From positions 62,001 to 126,000 of the forward strand of contig NZ_JRWK01000004.1 of assembly GCF_001729965.1 (NCBI RefSeq): a stretch of DNA of 64,000 bases. Direction: 5' to 3'. A program made the translations under genes and the position numbers. Each line of letters opens with the position of its first letter. Position 1 is the stretch's first letter. Below the pieces are notes generated by a model, which worked only from the letters and a program-made list of their open reading frames with translations, did not search any database and had not been told where the DNA came from. This document shows positions 9,744 through 18,810 of this stretch, one piece after another. This stretch comes from Methanosphaera sp. WGK6 (GTDB taxonomy: Archaea > Methanobacteriota > Methanobacteria > Methanobacteriales > Methanobacteriaceae).

Positions 9744-10325
9744 ATGAAGAAAAATGTAAATTTACAAACTATGATGTATCCAGCACCAGCTGTAGTTGCA
9801 TCTGCTTATGATAAAGAAGGAAAGGCTGATGCATGTACACTAGCATTTGCATCAATGATTTCACATGTTCCACCATCAATTATTATTGGTATTAATCATA
9901 GTGCAAAAAGAAAAACATTAGAAGATATTATTGAAACAAAAGAATTTGTAATAGGTTTTCCAAGTATAGAACATGTAGTTGAAACAGATTATATTGGATT
10001 AGATTCAGGCCATGATGTTGATAAACTTGAAAAAGTGGGTTTTACTACTACAAAAGCTAAGAAAGTTAATGCTCCTATAATTAATGAATTTAAAGTTTCT
10101 CTTGAATGTAAGGTTACTCATATGGTAGATATTGGTAGTCATAAACAGATTACTGGTGAAATTGTAAATGTTCAAGTAGATGAGGATATACTTAATGATA
10201 AAGATATGATTTTAGTTGAAAAATTAGATCCTATTATTTATGATATTGTTTGTCATAGATACTTCTCTATAGGAAAAGAAGAAGCTAAATCATATAATGT
10301 AGGTCTTAAGTATAGAGAAGAATAA
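9744..10325 (+). CDS. Flavin reductase-like FMN-binding protein
   Basis: A 193-residue member of the flavin reductase-like/flavoredoxin family (split-barrel FMN binding). Family features are the N-terminal YPAPAVVASAYD, the core CTLAFASMISHVPPSIIIGI and AKRKTLEDIIETKEFVIGFPS, and the later FKVSLECKVTHMVDIGSHKQITGEIV. In methanogens and other anaerobes these proteins bind FMN and shuttle electrons; the partner is not evident. GAGGTAATT (9732-9740) is a good ribosome binding site. The gene is divergent from the MBL-fold gene, sharing a 136-bp AT-rich promoter region. Confidence 0.85.
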   Translation: MKKNVNLQTMMYPAPAVVASAYDKEGKADACTLAFASMISHVPPSIIIGINHSAKRKTLEDIIETKEFVIGFPSIEHVVETDYIGLDSGHDVDKLEKVGFTTTKAKKVNAPIINEFKVSLECKVTHMVDIGSHKQITGEIVNVQVDEDILNDKDMILVEKLDPIIYDIVCHRYFSIGKEEAKSYNVGLKYREE

Positions 10326-10628
10326 ATAACAAAATACTGTATATAAATATAATTATATCTTGATAAACTAGAATTTATTGAAATATACTTATACATAGAA
10401 GTATTTTCGTCAAAATATATAATTGAAATAATAGTTCATGAAATGATAAAATATTATAGATAATAATAAGTAAAACATGTAAATGTACTATTTATCACAT
10501 ACCCTTTTTTTTAATTCTTCTTTTATATTATCAACTATTTTTTTTTAACATATTTTTATATATTAATTAATATATCTATTTATAAGAACATAGAAAATAA
10601 AAAAAATAGGGATTTGGGAGATAGGACT
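10326..10628. other. Intergenic, promoter-bearing, no gene seen
   Basis: About 300 bp of AT-rich DNA without an open frame. It holds T-runs at 10505-10512 and 10543-10550, suitable as archaeal terminators for the upstream gene, and a TATA-like stretch TTTTTATATATTA near 10553-10565 that could serve the downstream gene. Confidence 0.5.
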
Positions 10629-11279
10629 ATGGTTGAAAAAGAATTACGCTTAGAAACAAAATGTTATGATGCAATAGAATATGGTTATCTTTATGGTTTA
10701 AATCAGAAAATACCTGATGAAGAATTTGAAAAAGTAAAACAATATATGAAAGATTTTAGACGAAAAGACTTTGCTGATGGAATAATAAAGGTAACAGGAA
10801 GACCAGAAGGATACCGGTGTCTTGAAGAAGATGTGCCTAAAGTAGAAGAAATACTTAACATAACAAACACACTAGAAAAAAGAAGACAAAAAATAGAAAA
10901 AGCATTCCAAAACCCTGATGAAAAAAGAAAACTACAAGATCAATCATTCACCTGGCTACAAACACTATTTACAAAAGGTGGAACAAAGCCAAAACAAGAC
11001 ATTAGTAGATTAGCAGTACATTCAACAAAAATATATGATCCAAATAACAGTTATAAAGATGGAAAAAAAGATGGAAAAGGAACATTATTTATCTACACAC
11101 CCCATGGTATGTGGTACATCATAAATAATAGTAGTGAAGGAAGTAACAAATCACTAAATAATGTAAAAACAGAAGATGGTGGAGCAATAGGGTACAGGTT
11201 AATGTATGAAGATAATGTGGACATGCTTATTAGAATATATACAGAAGAAAATGAATATAGTGGAGAAAAATTATACTAA
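10629..11279 (+). CDS. Protein of unknown function, 216 residues
   Basis: No family recognised. The frame is open from a TTG at 10614, but the ATG at 10629 is 8 nt after GGGAG (10616-10620) and is the better start. The protein is soluble, with an acidic/basic helical N-terminal half (DEEFEKVKQYMKDFRRKD, then LEKRRQKIEKAFQNPDEKRK) and a compact C-terminal part (KGTLFIYTPHGMWYIINN, YRLMYEDNVDMLIRIYT) that reads as beta-rich. No cysteine pairs, catalytic motif or membrane segment stand out. It ends 51 bp before exonuclease III on the same strand and may be co-transcribed with it, but that says little about function. Confidence 0.75.
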   Translation: MVEKELRLETKCYDAIEYGYLYGLNQKIPDEEFEKVKQYMKDFRRKDFADGIIKVTGRPEGYRCLEEDVPKVEEILNITNTLEKRRQKIEKAFQNPDEKRKLQDQSFTWLQTLFTKGGTKPKQDISRLAVHSTKIYDPNNSYKDGKKDGKGTLFIYTPHGMWYIINNSSEGSNKSLNNVKTEDGGAIGYRLMYEDNVDMLIRIYTEENEYSGEKLY

Positions 11280-11330
11280 CTATTAATTCATAAGAAAACA
11301 ACATATAATAAACAAAATAGGTAAAATACA

Positions 11331-12104
11331 ATGACAATAAAACTAATATCCTGGAATGTAAATGGAATACGTGCTGTAAGTAAAAAAGAGGAATTCTGGA
11401 AATGGTTTAATAATACTGATGCAGATATAATAAATTTTCAGGAAGTAAGAGCAGAAGAATCTAAAATACCTAAAAAACTAGTAGATATAGATGGCTATGA
11501 GAACTACTTTAATGAAGCAGAAAAGAAGGGATATAGTGGAGTAGGAACATATAGTAAAATTAAGCCAATAAATGTAACAAGAGGACTAGGAATTAGTAGA
11601 TTAGATAAGGAAGGAAGAGTACTTAGAATTGAATATCCTGAATTCACATTATTTAATATATACTTTCCCAATAGTGGACAGAATGCTAAAAGATTATCAT
11701 ATAAAATAGATTTCTGTGATGCACTACTTGATATTATGATTAATATAAGAGATAATGGACAAAATGTAATTGTTACTGGTGATTATAATATTGCACATAA
11801 TCCTATTGATGTTTACAGTCCAGAGAATTGTGAAGGAAAATCAGGATATCTAGTAGAGGAAAGAGCCTGGCTTGATAAAGTAGAAGAAGCAGGTTTTATT
11901 GATACATTTAGATTATTTGATGAATCTGATTCCAATTACACTTGGTGGAGTTACAGGACAAGAGCACGTTCAAGAAATGCTGGTTGGAGGTTAGATTACT
12001 TCTATGTAAATAAGGAATTAAGAGATAATGTGAAATCTGCAACTATTCTCAGTGATATTAATGGCTCGGATCATTGTCCTGTTAGTCTTGAACTTGATTT
12101 ATGA
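11331..12104 (+). CDS. xth: Exodeoxyribonuclease III / AP endonuclease
   Basis: A 257-residue ExoIII-family nuclease acting in base excision repair by cutting DNA 5' of abasic sites and removing 3' blocking groups. The endonuclease/exonuclease/phosphatase motifs are all present: WNVNGIRA at the N-terminus (metal-binding Asn), QEVRAEE (metal-binding Glu), NIYFPNSG, GDYNIAH (Asp/Asn), DYFYVN and SDHCPVSL (catalytic Asp-His). Length matches archaeal and bacterial ExoA. The start ATG at 11331 follows a weak AGGTAAAAT site. Confidence 0.95.
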   Translation: MTIKLISWNVNGIRAVSKKEEFWKWFNNTDADIINFQEVRAEESKIPKKLVDIDGYENYFNEAEKKGYSGVGTYSKIKPINVTRGLGISRLDKEGRVLRIEYPEFTLFNIYFPNSGQNAKRLSYKIDFCDALLDIMINIRDNGQNVIVTGDYNIAHNPIDVYSPENCEGKSGYLVEERAWLDKVEEAGFIDTFRLFDESDSNYTWWSYRTRARSRNAGWRLDYFYVNKELRDNVKSATILSDINGSDHCPVSLELDL

Positions 12105-12160
12105 AAAAAGTATTTTATTCTAATTTAAGCAGGTATTACTTATTATCTAACTAACTTAGG

Positions 12161-12196
12161 ATTATTAATCATTATAATAATTATTAATCATTATAA
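12161..12196. repeat. 17-bp direct repeat upstream of the SDR gene
   Basis: ATTATTAATCATTATAA occurs at 12161-12177 and again at 12180-12196, one copy every 19 bp. The pair lies about 90-125 bp before the SDR start, a position that would suit a regulator binding site, though low-complexity AT sequence may explain it. Confidence 0.4.
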
Positions 12197-12285
12197 ATTA
12201 TAGAAACCTTTAATAATAAAGAGTAATATATAACAAAATATCAAAAAGATAATATTTAAACAGTATTATGATGGAGGAAAACAAT

Positions 12286-13026
12286 ATGAGTAAAAATGCA
12301 ATAATCACAGGTGGATCAAGAGGATTAGGAAAAGCAATGGCATTAAAACTAGGAGAACTAGGATACAATGTAGCAATCAACTACAGAAGTGATTCCTCAA
12401 AAGCACTTACCGAAGAAATAATAGCAGAAATCAAAGATAAATATGGTGTAGAAGCAATTGCAGTACAAGCAGATGTAAGTGAATTTGAAGATTGTAAAAG
12501 ACTTGTAGATACTGCTGTAAGTGAATTTGGAGAAAACATTGATGCACTAGTAAATAATGCAGGAATCACCAATAACTGTAACTTCATAGATTTAGAACCA
12601 GAAAAATATGAAAGTGTTATAAAAACAAACCTCATAAGTATGATGCACATGTGTCACTTAGCATTACCTCATATGGTAGACCATGATAGTGCAATTGTAT
12701 GTACAGCATCAGTAGGTGGAATGACTGGAGTAATTAACCAAGCAGACTACTGTGCAGCAAAAACAGGAGTAATTGGATTAGTAAGAGCATTAGCATTAGA
12801 ATTTGCAGGACGTAAAGTACGTGTAAATGCAATAGCTCCTGGAATGATTATGACTGATATGTTACGTGGAGTAAATCAAGATGAATTAAATGCATTAGCT
12901 GCAACTATTCCACAAGGAAGAATTGGAGATGCATCTGATATAGCAGGAGCACTTGAATACATACTTAAAGCAGAGTACCTCACCGGACAAACAATATCAC
13001 CAAATGGTGGATTTGTACTACAATAA
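12286..13026 (+). CDS. Short-chain dehydrogenase/reductase, FabG-like
   Basis: A 246-residue classical SDR. The nucleotide-binding motif TGGSRGLGKA, the NNAG motif, and the catalytic Ser and YxxxK (TASVGG...YCAAK) are present, and the C-terminus YLTGQTISPNGGFVLQ is typical of 3-oxoacyl-ACP reductase-like members. Archaea lack type II fatty acid synthesis of the bacterial kind, so the physiological substrate is uncertain; an NAD(P)H-dependent carbonyl reductase is the safe description. The frame is open from 12268, but GGAGG (12273-12277) lies 8 nt before the ATG at 12286, which also gives the standard N-terminus. T-run terminator-like sequence follows at about 13064-13071. Confidence 0.9.
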   Translation: MSKNAIITGGSRGLGKAMALKLGELGYNVAINYRSDSSKALTEEIIAEIKDKYGVEAIAVQADVSEFEDCKRLVDTAVSEFGENIDALVNNAGITNNCNFIDLEPEKYESVIKTNLISMMHMCHLALPHMVDHDSAIVCTASVGGMTGVINQADYCAAKTGVIGLVRALALEFAGRKVRVNAIAPGMIMTDMLRGVNQDELNALAATIPQGRIGDASDIAGALEYILKAEYLTGQTISPNGGFVLQ

Positions 13027-13254
13027 GTTTTCAAAAAAAAATTTTACCATTATCACCTTCCTTTTTTTTATTTTAACTAAGTTTATGTACAATTTATTTT
13101 TTTATTAAATCATGTCTTGATTTTTCTAGTTTATATTTTATAATTATCCTAATCTTTATATACTTCATAATATATTATAATTACATATATAATTTTAAAA
13201 TTAATTATATGTATATATAACTATACTAATAGAACACATGGAGAACAAAAGAAA

Positions 13255-14229
13255 ATGAAAAACAAAGAACTATCATTAACACAAGAATGGGATAAAACAT
13301 TTCCCAAAAAAGAAACAGTACACCATGAAAAAATAACATTTCACAATAGATATGGAATAACACTAGCTGCAGACCAATACATGCCAAAAGAACATGAAGA
13401 AAAACTACCAGCAATAGCAATAAGTGGACCTTTCGGAGCAGTAAAAGAACAATCCTCCGGACTATATGCACAAGAATTAGCAGAAAAAGGATTCTTAACA
13501 ATAGCATTTGACCCATCATTTACTGGTGAAAGTTCAGGACAACCAAGATACATGGCATCTCCTGATATTAACACAGAAGACTTCCAAGCAGCAGTAGATT
13601 ATCTATCCAATAATGAAAAAGTAGACCCTGAAAGAATAGGAATACTTGGAATATGTGGATGGGGTGGAATGGCATTAAATGCAGCAGCAATAGATACAAG
13701 AATAAAAGCCACAATAACCTCAACAATGTATAATATGAGCCGTGTAAATGCTAATGGATACTTTGACTTAGAAGACAGTGAAGAATCAAGATATAATAAA
13801 AAAGTGAGTCTTAACAATCAAAGAACAATAGACTATAAAAATAACTCCTATCAACGTGCAGGAGGAGTAGTGGACCCCCTACCAGAAGATGCACCTGAAT
13901 TTGTAAAAGACTATTATAATTATTATAAAACAGAAAGAGGATACCATGAAAGATCACTTAATTCTAATGATGGATGGAACACTACTGGTACAATGTCCTT
14001 TATAAATCAACCAATTCTTGAATATAGTAACGAAATTCGCTCACCAGTACTTATGATTCATGGAGAAAAAGCACATTCATGTTATTTTAGTAAAGATGAA
14101 TTTAAAAAACTAACAGGAGATAATAAAGAATTATTAATTATTCCAGATGCTGTACATACAGACTTATATGACAACATGGATATCATACCATTTGATAAAA
14201 TAGAAGAATTCTATAATAAAAATTTATAG
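13255..14229 (+). CDS. Alpha/beta hydrolase with Cys in the nucleophile elbow
   Basis: A 324-residue alpha/beta hydrolase. The oxyanion/cap region PAIAISGPFGAVKEQ, the GESSGQP turn and the nucleophile elbow ILGICGWGG are visible, so the nucleophile is Cys where most relatives have Ser, as in dienelactone hydrolase-like proteins. The late HGEKAHSCYFS and DAVHTDLYD segments supply the acid and His. Substrate unknown; ester, lactone or thioester hydrolysis is plausible. A TATA-like CTTTATATAC lies near 13153-13162. The gene stands between the SDR gene and a convergent minus-strand pair. Confidence 0.8.
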   Translation: MKNKELSLTQEWDKTFPKKETVHHEKITFHNRYGITLAADQYMPKEHEEKLPAIAISGPFGAVKEQSSGLYAQELAEKGFLTIAFDPSFTGESSGQPRYMASPDINTEDFQAAVDYLSNNEKVDPERIGILGICGWGGMALNAAAIDTRIKATITSTMYNMSRVNANGYFDLEDSEESRYNKKVSLNNQRTIDYKNNSYQRAGGVVDPLPEDAPEFVKDYYNYYKTERGYHERSLNSNDGWNTTGTMSFINQPILEYSNEIRSPVLMIHGEKAHSCYFSKDEFKKLTGDNKELLIIPDAVHTDLYDNMDIIPFDKIEEFYNKNL

Positions 14230-14265
14230 ATATTTCATCCTTACTTTTTTTAAGTAACAGCTATT

Positions 14266-14970
14266 CTATAAATTCTTACTCATTAAATCAAAGAAATCAA
14301 TACAATTATCAGGATTTACCTTACGTAATGTATGATAACATGATGGACAATAAGTTATAACCTTATCACCACTAAGAGTATCTATAGCCATCTTCCTAGT
14401 TAAATTCTTACTACCTGCCTTCATACCTGCACCGAAACCACAACAAGAATTAGCACGTCTTTTCGGAACATTTCCTATAATACTTCTAATTTGATTACTT
14501 CTTTCAAGTGCATGACAGGGGTCATGAATAACATGACCTGTACCATCAATAAATTCATCATTAAATAAATCCATTGCAAAGATTACTTCAATATCAAACT
14601 CTGGATTATCAGTGTAGTGCTGTGTAAATGATTCATAGCAGCCTGGACAAATTGTTATAATCTTTTTAACACCATGCTTTTTAAACTTCTTAATATTTTC
14701 ATGAACAACTTTTTCTCCTGTTTTATAATCATCTAATTCAAATAACATTACACCACAACAACTTTCATCAGATAATACACTATACTTAATATTCTTCTTA
14801 TCAAGACATCTTGTAACAAAGTCAACAAGTTCTATTTCACGAAATCTTGCAGTACAACCACGATGAAGAATAACTTCATGAATTTCACCATCATCCACAT
14901 ATGTCATATCAGCACCATAAGTATTCTTCTTCTCTAGAATATTATTTCTAATCTTATCAGCATAACTCAT
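14266..14970 (-). CDS. Cysteine-rich CCG-domain protein, HdrB-like
   Basis: About 234 residues with two copies of the cysteine-rich CCG domain found in HdrB-type subunits: GCTARFRE...DESCCG...CPGCYESF and DPCHALER...ANSCCGFGAG...CPSCYHTL. In heterodisulfide reductase these domains hold unusual 4Fe-4S clusters that reduce disulfides. Here no HdrA or HdrC gene is adjacent, so it is a stand-alone (Fe-S)-binding oxidoreductase of unknown partner. The frame opens at a GTG (14979), but the ATG at 14970, after GGTG, gives a cleaner N-terminus. It is 24 bp downstream of another Cys-rich gene and probably co-transcribed. Confidence 0.8.
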   Translation of the reverse strand: MSYADKIRNNILEKKNTYGADMTYVDDGEIHEVILHRGCTARFREIELVDFVTRCLDKKNIKYSVLSDESCCGVMLFELDDYKTGEKVVHENIKKFKKHGVKKIITICPGCYESFTQHYTDNPEFDIEVIFAMDLFNDEFIDGTGHVIHDPCHALERSNQIRSIIGNVPKRRANSCCGFGAGMKAGSKNLTRKMAIDTLSGDKVITYCPSCYHTLRKVNPDNCIDFFDLMSKNL

Positions 14971-14994
14971 AAAAAACACACCACTACATATATA

Positions 14995-15558
14995 TTATAT
15001 AACTATTTTATAACCATTTCTCCTATTATCTCTTCGTCTAGAATCAAAGGCAACTAAATCATAAACAACAGGATCTCTTATTAAAATCTTCCACACATCA
15101 TAAGTTCTTTTAACAAAACTATCTTCCAACTTAATATTCTTCTCAATAATAGGACATTCATATGGCATCTCATGTTTATCAAGAATTAAATGAAAAACAC
15201 CATCACTTGAAATGTGAGGAATCAATGGAAAAGTTCTACACTGAATAGGCCTAATTTCACGCTCACAACGAGGAGGATTAACACATTCCACAACAAAAAC
15301 ATCATCAGTCCATGAATGAGGATAATCAATATCCCTAGAATCAATAGCATACAAATTAAAACTATCACTATCCTCATACATCAACTCCTCACCAGGTAAA
15401 AGATAAAGAGCAACCTTCTCATCAGAACAATCATCATCATAAACACAACAAATCTCACCACACAAAGTACCACAATCAAAACCAACAGGTGATACCTCAT
15501 CAAGCATGTCATAAATCTTCTGAATACTTCTCTTCATTTCCTCAGCACTAATCTCCAT
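14995..15558 (-). CDS. Cys-rich probable metal-binding protein
   Basis: A 187-residue protein with clustered cysteines in its first third (CGTLCGEICC and a later DDDC) and scattered later ones (CVNPPRCERE, IQCRTFP, YECP). The arrangement, including the QCRTFP-type segment, resembles the YkgJ-like zinc/iron-cluster group, but the fit is loose. First gene of a probable two-gene unit with the HdrB-like gene 24 bp downstream, which suggests a shared redox or Fe-S role. No membrane segment or signal peptide. Confidence 0.6.
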   Translation of the reverse strand: MEISAEEMKRSIQKIYDMLDEVSPVGFDCGTLCGEICCVYDDDCSDEKVALYLLPGEELMYEDSDSFNLYAIDSRDIDYPHSWTDDVFVVECVNPPRCEREIRPIQCRTFPLIPHISSDGVFHLILDKHEMPYECPIIEKNIKLEDSFVKRTYDVWKILIRDPVVYDLVAFDSRRRDNRRNGYKIVI

Positions 15559-16118
15559 AAAAACAAGACTCCTAAATTATATAAATCTATATAAAACTCT
15601 ATAAATTATAATATTAGTATATTTTCCACGATTAATTATAACAACTGTTTAAAAAAAATTATTACTATTAAATAAAGTTTATTATAATAGATAGTCCTAA
15701 TATATTATTATGATTAAAATTAATTTTATTTTTTAATTAGTTTACAAGATTATTTTTTTTTATTTTCAGAGTATCCATTAAAAATAAATTTATTCATGTA
15801 AACTTTTATTTATTCTAGAGTATTGACCAAAAGTCATAAATATAATACTATTTACCTTTTTAAAGTTCATTTTAAAATGTGAACTAGCTAAAATAGAGAA
15901 AATACAATATTTAATCAGATTATTATTACTTATTACATTCAAAAAAAGTAGTTTTGGTCGATCATCTCTATAATTGAAGTAATATTAACATGTATCAAAA
16001 GTTAATTTGAATTTTGAGGAACACATTTTAAAATCAATGAAATTAGTCTATATTAAAATAATTAACTAATTAAATTAATGTTTAATCTATTTAAATAAAC
16101 TTTTCGAGGTGAATTTTT
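15559..16118. other. Long AT-rich intergenic with repeat copies
   Basis: No gene seen in 560 bp. It contains the left copy of a 117-bp perfect direct repeat (15643-15759) and degenerate copies of a dispersed motif: TTCATGTAAACTTTT at about 15797, and AATTGAAGTAAT...TATCAAAAGTTAATTTGAATTTT at about 15976-16018. Related copies occur near 19790-19860 and 21945-22010. The 3' end is the leader of the surface-protein gene with a strong GAGGTGA at 16106-16112. Confidence 0.6.
15643..15759 (+). repeat. 117-bp perfect direct repeat, left copy
   Basis: Identical by eye to 19871-19987 over 117 bases, starting AACTGTTTAAAAAAAATT and ending in TACAAGATTA plus seven T. Both copies lie in the same orientation. 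In the right copy the repeat is fused directly to a truncated copy of the downstream gene. Confidence 0.9.
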
Positions 16119-18809
16119 ATTAAAAAAAATATATCTTTTATACTATTTACTGTTATCATGTTTACTATGCTATCTGTTAGCTATGCTGAAGATAGTAGTA
16201 ATTTATATGATAATACATTAGATGAAGAATTTAATGAAGATACAATAGACTCCGATATTCCTATTGATAAAACAGATTTTTCTTCAATAATATATACGTT
16301 AGATAATAATGACAATCAATATGATGATTTAGAACAAAGTGAAAATATACTTGAAGATGAAGTTCAAATAGATAATGTTGCAACTACAACCAGTACTTCT
16401 TCAAATACACCTAAAGTAACAGTTAATAATATTACTGAAATTAGAGATAATTTTTTAAATATTACTATGAGTAGTAATGTTAATGGAATTATTTATTATA
16501 CACGCAATGGTTCTATGCCAAATAGTAATAGTAAAATATATACTAATGGTCAAATATTAAAAATCAGTGTTAAAACTCAGATAAATGCAATTGTTATTAC
16601 AAATAATGGTGTAATATCAAGTGTTACTCATTACCAAGCAGAACAAATAATAACACCTCCTGTATCTGTAGTAGTTCCACTTACCGATCTTGTTGATGGA
16701 AAACAAACTATCACATTTAGTACTAATTGGAATAATACAACTACTTATTATACAACAGATGGGAGTAATCCTAAAAAAAGTAATACAACTAAAGTATACA
16801 ATAACAAATCATTTAGTCTAAGTAAATATTCAATTCTGAAATATTATACTAAAGATAATAGGGAAGGTTATCCATCTGCAGTATATAATTATACTACTCC
16901 TAGTTATTCTGGTGAGAGACCAACACTTACTATATATAATACAACACGTATGTATTCAAATAATGTTCAACGAGTCATGATTCAAAGTAATCAACCAACA
17001 ACAATTGAATATTATCGGTATTGGGGTAAAAACAAAGTAATTCATAAAAAATATGTTGGAGAAATTGAAACAACAAAGAATTCACAATTAATAGTAACAG
17101 GAAAACATAAACAAACAAAAGAAATGGCCTCATCAATTGAATATATGCCTACTAAAGGTGCCCGTACAATAATGAATTATACATATACACTAGGAATACC
17201 TTACCAAAATGGAACTGTTTATATTAATAGAACTGATGGAATACGTCTTAATAATGCATATTCATTATTTAAATCAGGAGAGGGTATATTATATAATAAT
17301 AGAACACAAAATGTAACAATATCAAAAAATATGGCAATAACAGAACCAGGATTATTAGTATATACAGATAATAATCTTAATACATTATACATTAAATACT
17401 ATGGATATGTATATGGTGATGTAAATCAAGTATCTGTAATATCTACAACAGATTTATTGGATGATTTCAGTTTACCAACTTCTTTTTATGTTGTAGTAAA
17501 TGGTAAAATTCAAAATATGACTCATATTATATTAAATGAAATGAAATATTTATCATCAAAAACACCAATTACAACATCATTTACAAGTAACTTCTTAAAT
17601 TATACATTAGATAAAAAAGATTACTTAAATCCATATTTTACTGATGATACTATGATACCATTCCAAACACTACAATCATACGTTTTAACTAATAGAATAA
17701 TAACTAAAACAGATATGATTCAATGGATGGCAAAAAATACAACATATAATACAACTCTCCTCAAGTCAACATATGGAACATTTCTAACTGGATTAACTAC
17801 ATTATACTTGAACGATGAAGTATCAAAATATTATGGAAAACATACAAATATAACATTTACTCGTGGACAAGACACACAAGTACTCATAGGTGTGAATTCC
17901 AGAGGACGAACTTACTCAAATATATATGATCCAACAGTAGGAATTGTACTAACAAATCAACCAAATATTAATCAAACAATAACATTCCGTTTTATAACAA
18001 CAACTATGCTAGTAGAATGGGAACGACAAGCTATAAGACTATCAGGACAAAATGTATCAAGCTCATCGTATTTATTCTATAAAGATATAAATCTAGAACA
18101 GAATAATATAAAAATTATATTAGATGAGGAAAATGGAATATTAACAATAGAACCTATATCTAATGCAACATATTATATAACAATAGACTTAGAAACAGGA
18201 ATAACAAAAATAATAATGAATACCGAAGAAGAAGATTTAATAAAGGGAACACTTTCCTTTGAAAATCAAGGATACTGTTATCATGAAGATAGAAGTAATA
18301 TATTAAATGATTATTTAAATCAATTTTTTGGTTTTTTAAACTCTGATATATCCCATCAAATTTTCCAAGATATTGAAGGAATGATTGGAAGTGGGGCTAT
18401 AAGTGCTGGAATGTTAGTAGCATTACTAGGTGTATCTGGAGGATCAATATTAGCTCCAGTACTAATAGTTGGAGGAGTAGGAACTTGCTTACATAGTGTG
18501 GGTGTAAATAATCTTCATAAATTTTCTAATTTATACTATTGGGCAGAAGCTGCACCTTCACTAATAAGTGGATTTGCGGTAATGCCAGAAATTAGAGCAG
18601 TAAGTGGAGCGGCTAAACTTGTAAAAATAGGACATATGTCAACATATGGAACTAAATATGCAGTGACTATAGGTATGGGGTCTGCTGTCACATCTGCAGA
18701 TAGTTTGATAATAGAAAAATATGAAGATGATATAATTACTGAGCCTTTAAAAAAGTTTTTACGATTTATAAATGTACCTGGAGAAGAAGAATTGGAGGCA
18801 GAGAACTAA
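16119..18809 (+). CDS. Secreted/surface protein with chitobiase-C-like repeats and hydrophobic C-terminus; probable ATT start
   Basis: Large exported protein (896 residues from ATT). The frame has an ATG at 16158, but that cuts the signal peptide and has no ribosome site. Six nt after a strong GAGGTGA (16106-16112) is ATT at 16119, which gives a full signal peptide (KKNISFILFTVIMFTMLSVS, then YA before EDSS). Around residues 120-260 two repeats match the chitobiase/hexosaminidase C-terminal type: GIIYYTRNGSMPN and TTYYTTDGSNPKK. The middle is Asn/Thr-rich without a recognised fold. Residues ~755-795 are Gly-rich and hydrophobic (MLVALLGVSGGSILAPVLIV), probably membrane inserted. A small membrane protein gene follows at once, and both are duplicated downstream in decayed form. 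Confidence 0.75.
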   Translation: MKKNISFILFTVIMFTMLSVSYAEDSSNLYDNTLDEEFNEDTIDSDIPIDKTDFSSIIYTLDNNDNQYDDLEQSENILEDEVQIDNVATTTSTSSNTPKVTVNNITEIRDNFLNITMSSNVNGIIYYTRNGSMPNSNSKIYTNGQILKISVKTQINAIVITNNGVISSVTHYQAEQIITPPVSVVVPLTDLVDGKQTITFSTNWNNTTTYYTTDGSNPKKSNTTKVYNNKSFSLSKYSILKYYTKDNREGYPSAVYNYTTPSYSGERPTLTIYNTTRMYSNNVQRVMIQSNQPTTIEYYRYWGKNKVIHKKYVGEIETTKNSQLIVTGKHKQTKEMASSIEYMPTKGARTIMNYTYTLGIPYQNGTVYINRTDGIRLNNAYSLFKSGEGILYNNRTQNVTISKNMAITEPGLLVYTDNNLNTLYIKYYGYVYGDVNQVSVISTTDLLDDFSLPTSFYVVVNGKIQNMTHIILNEMKYLSSKTPITTSFTSNFLNYTLDKKDYLNPYFTDDTMIPFQTLQSYVLTNRIITKTDMIQWMAKNTTYNTTLLKSTYGTFLTGLTTLYLNDEVSKYYGKHTNITFTRGQDTQVLIGVNSRGRTYSNIYDPTVGIVLTNQPNINQTITFRFITTTMLVEWERQAIRLSGQNVSSSSYLFYKDINLEQNNIKIILDEENGILTIEPISNATYYITIDLETGITKIIMNTEEEDLIKGTLSFENQGYCYHEDRSNILNDYLNQFFGFLNSDISHQIFQDIEGMIGSGAISAGMLVALLGVSGGSILAPVLIVGGVGTCLHSVGVNNLHKFSNLYYWAEAAPSLISGFAVMPEIRAVSGAAKLVKIGHMSTYGTKYAVTIGMGSAVTSADSLIIEKYEDDIITEPLKKFLRFINVPGEEELEAEN

Positions 18810-18810
18810 T

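Noticed and set aside
16158-16200. ATG 16158 as the start of the large surface protein
   Set aside because: No ribosome site precedes it and it cuts the signal peptide, while a strong GAGGTGA stands 6 nt before ATT 16119 in the same frame.
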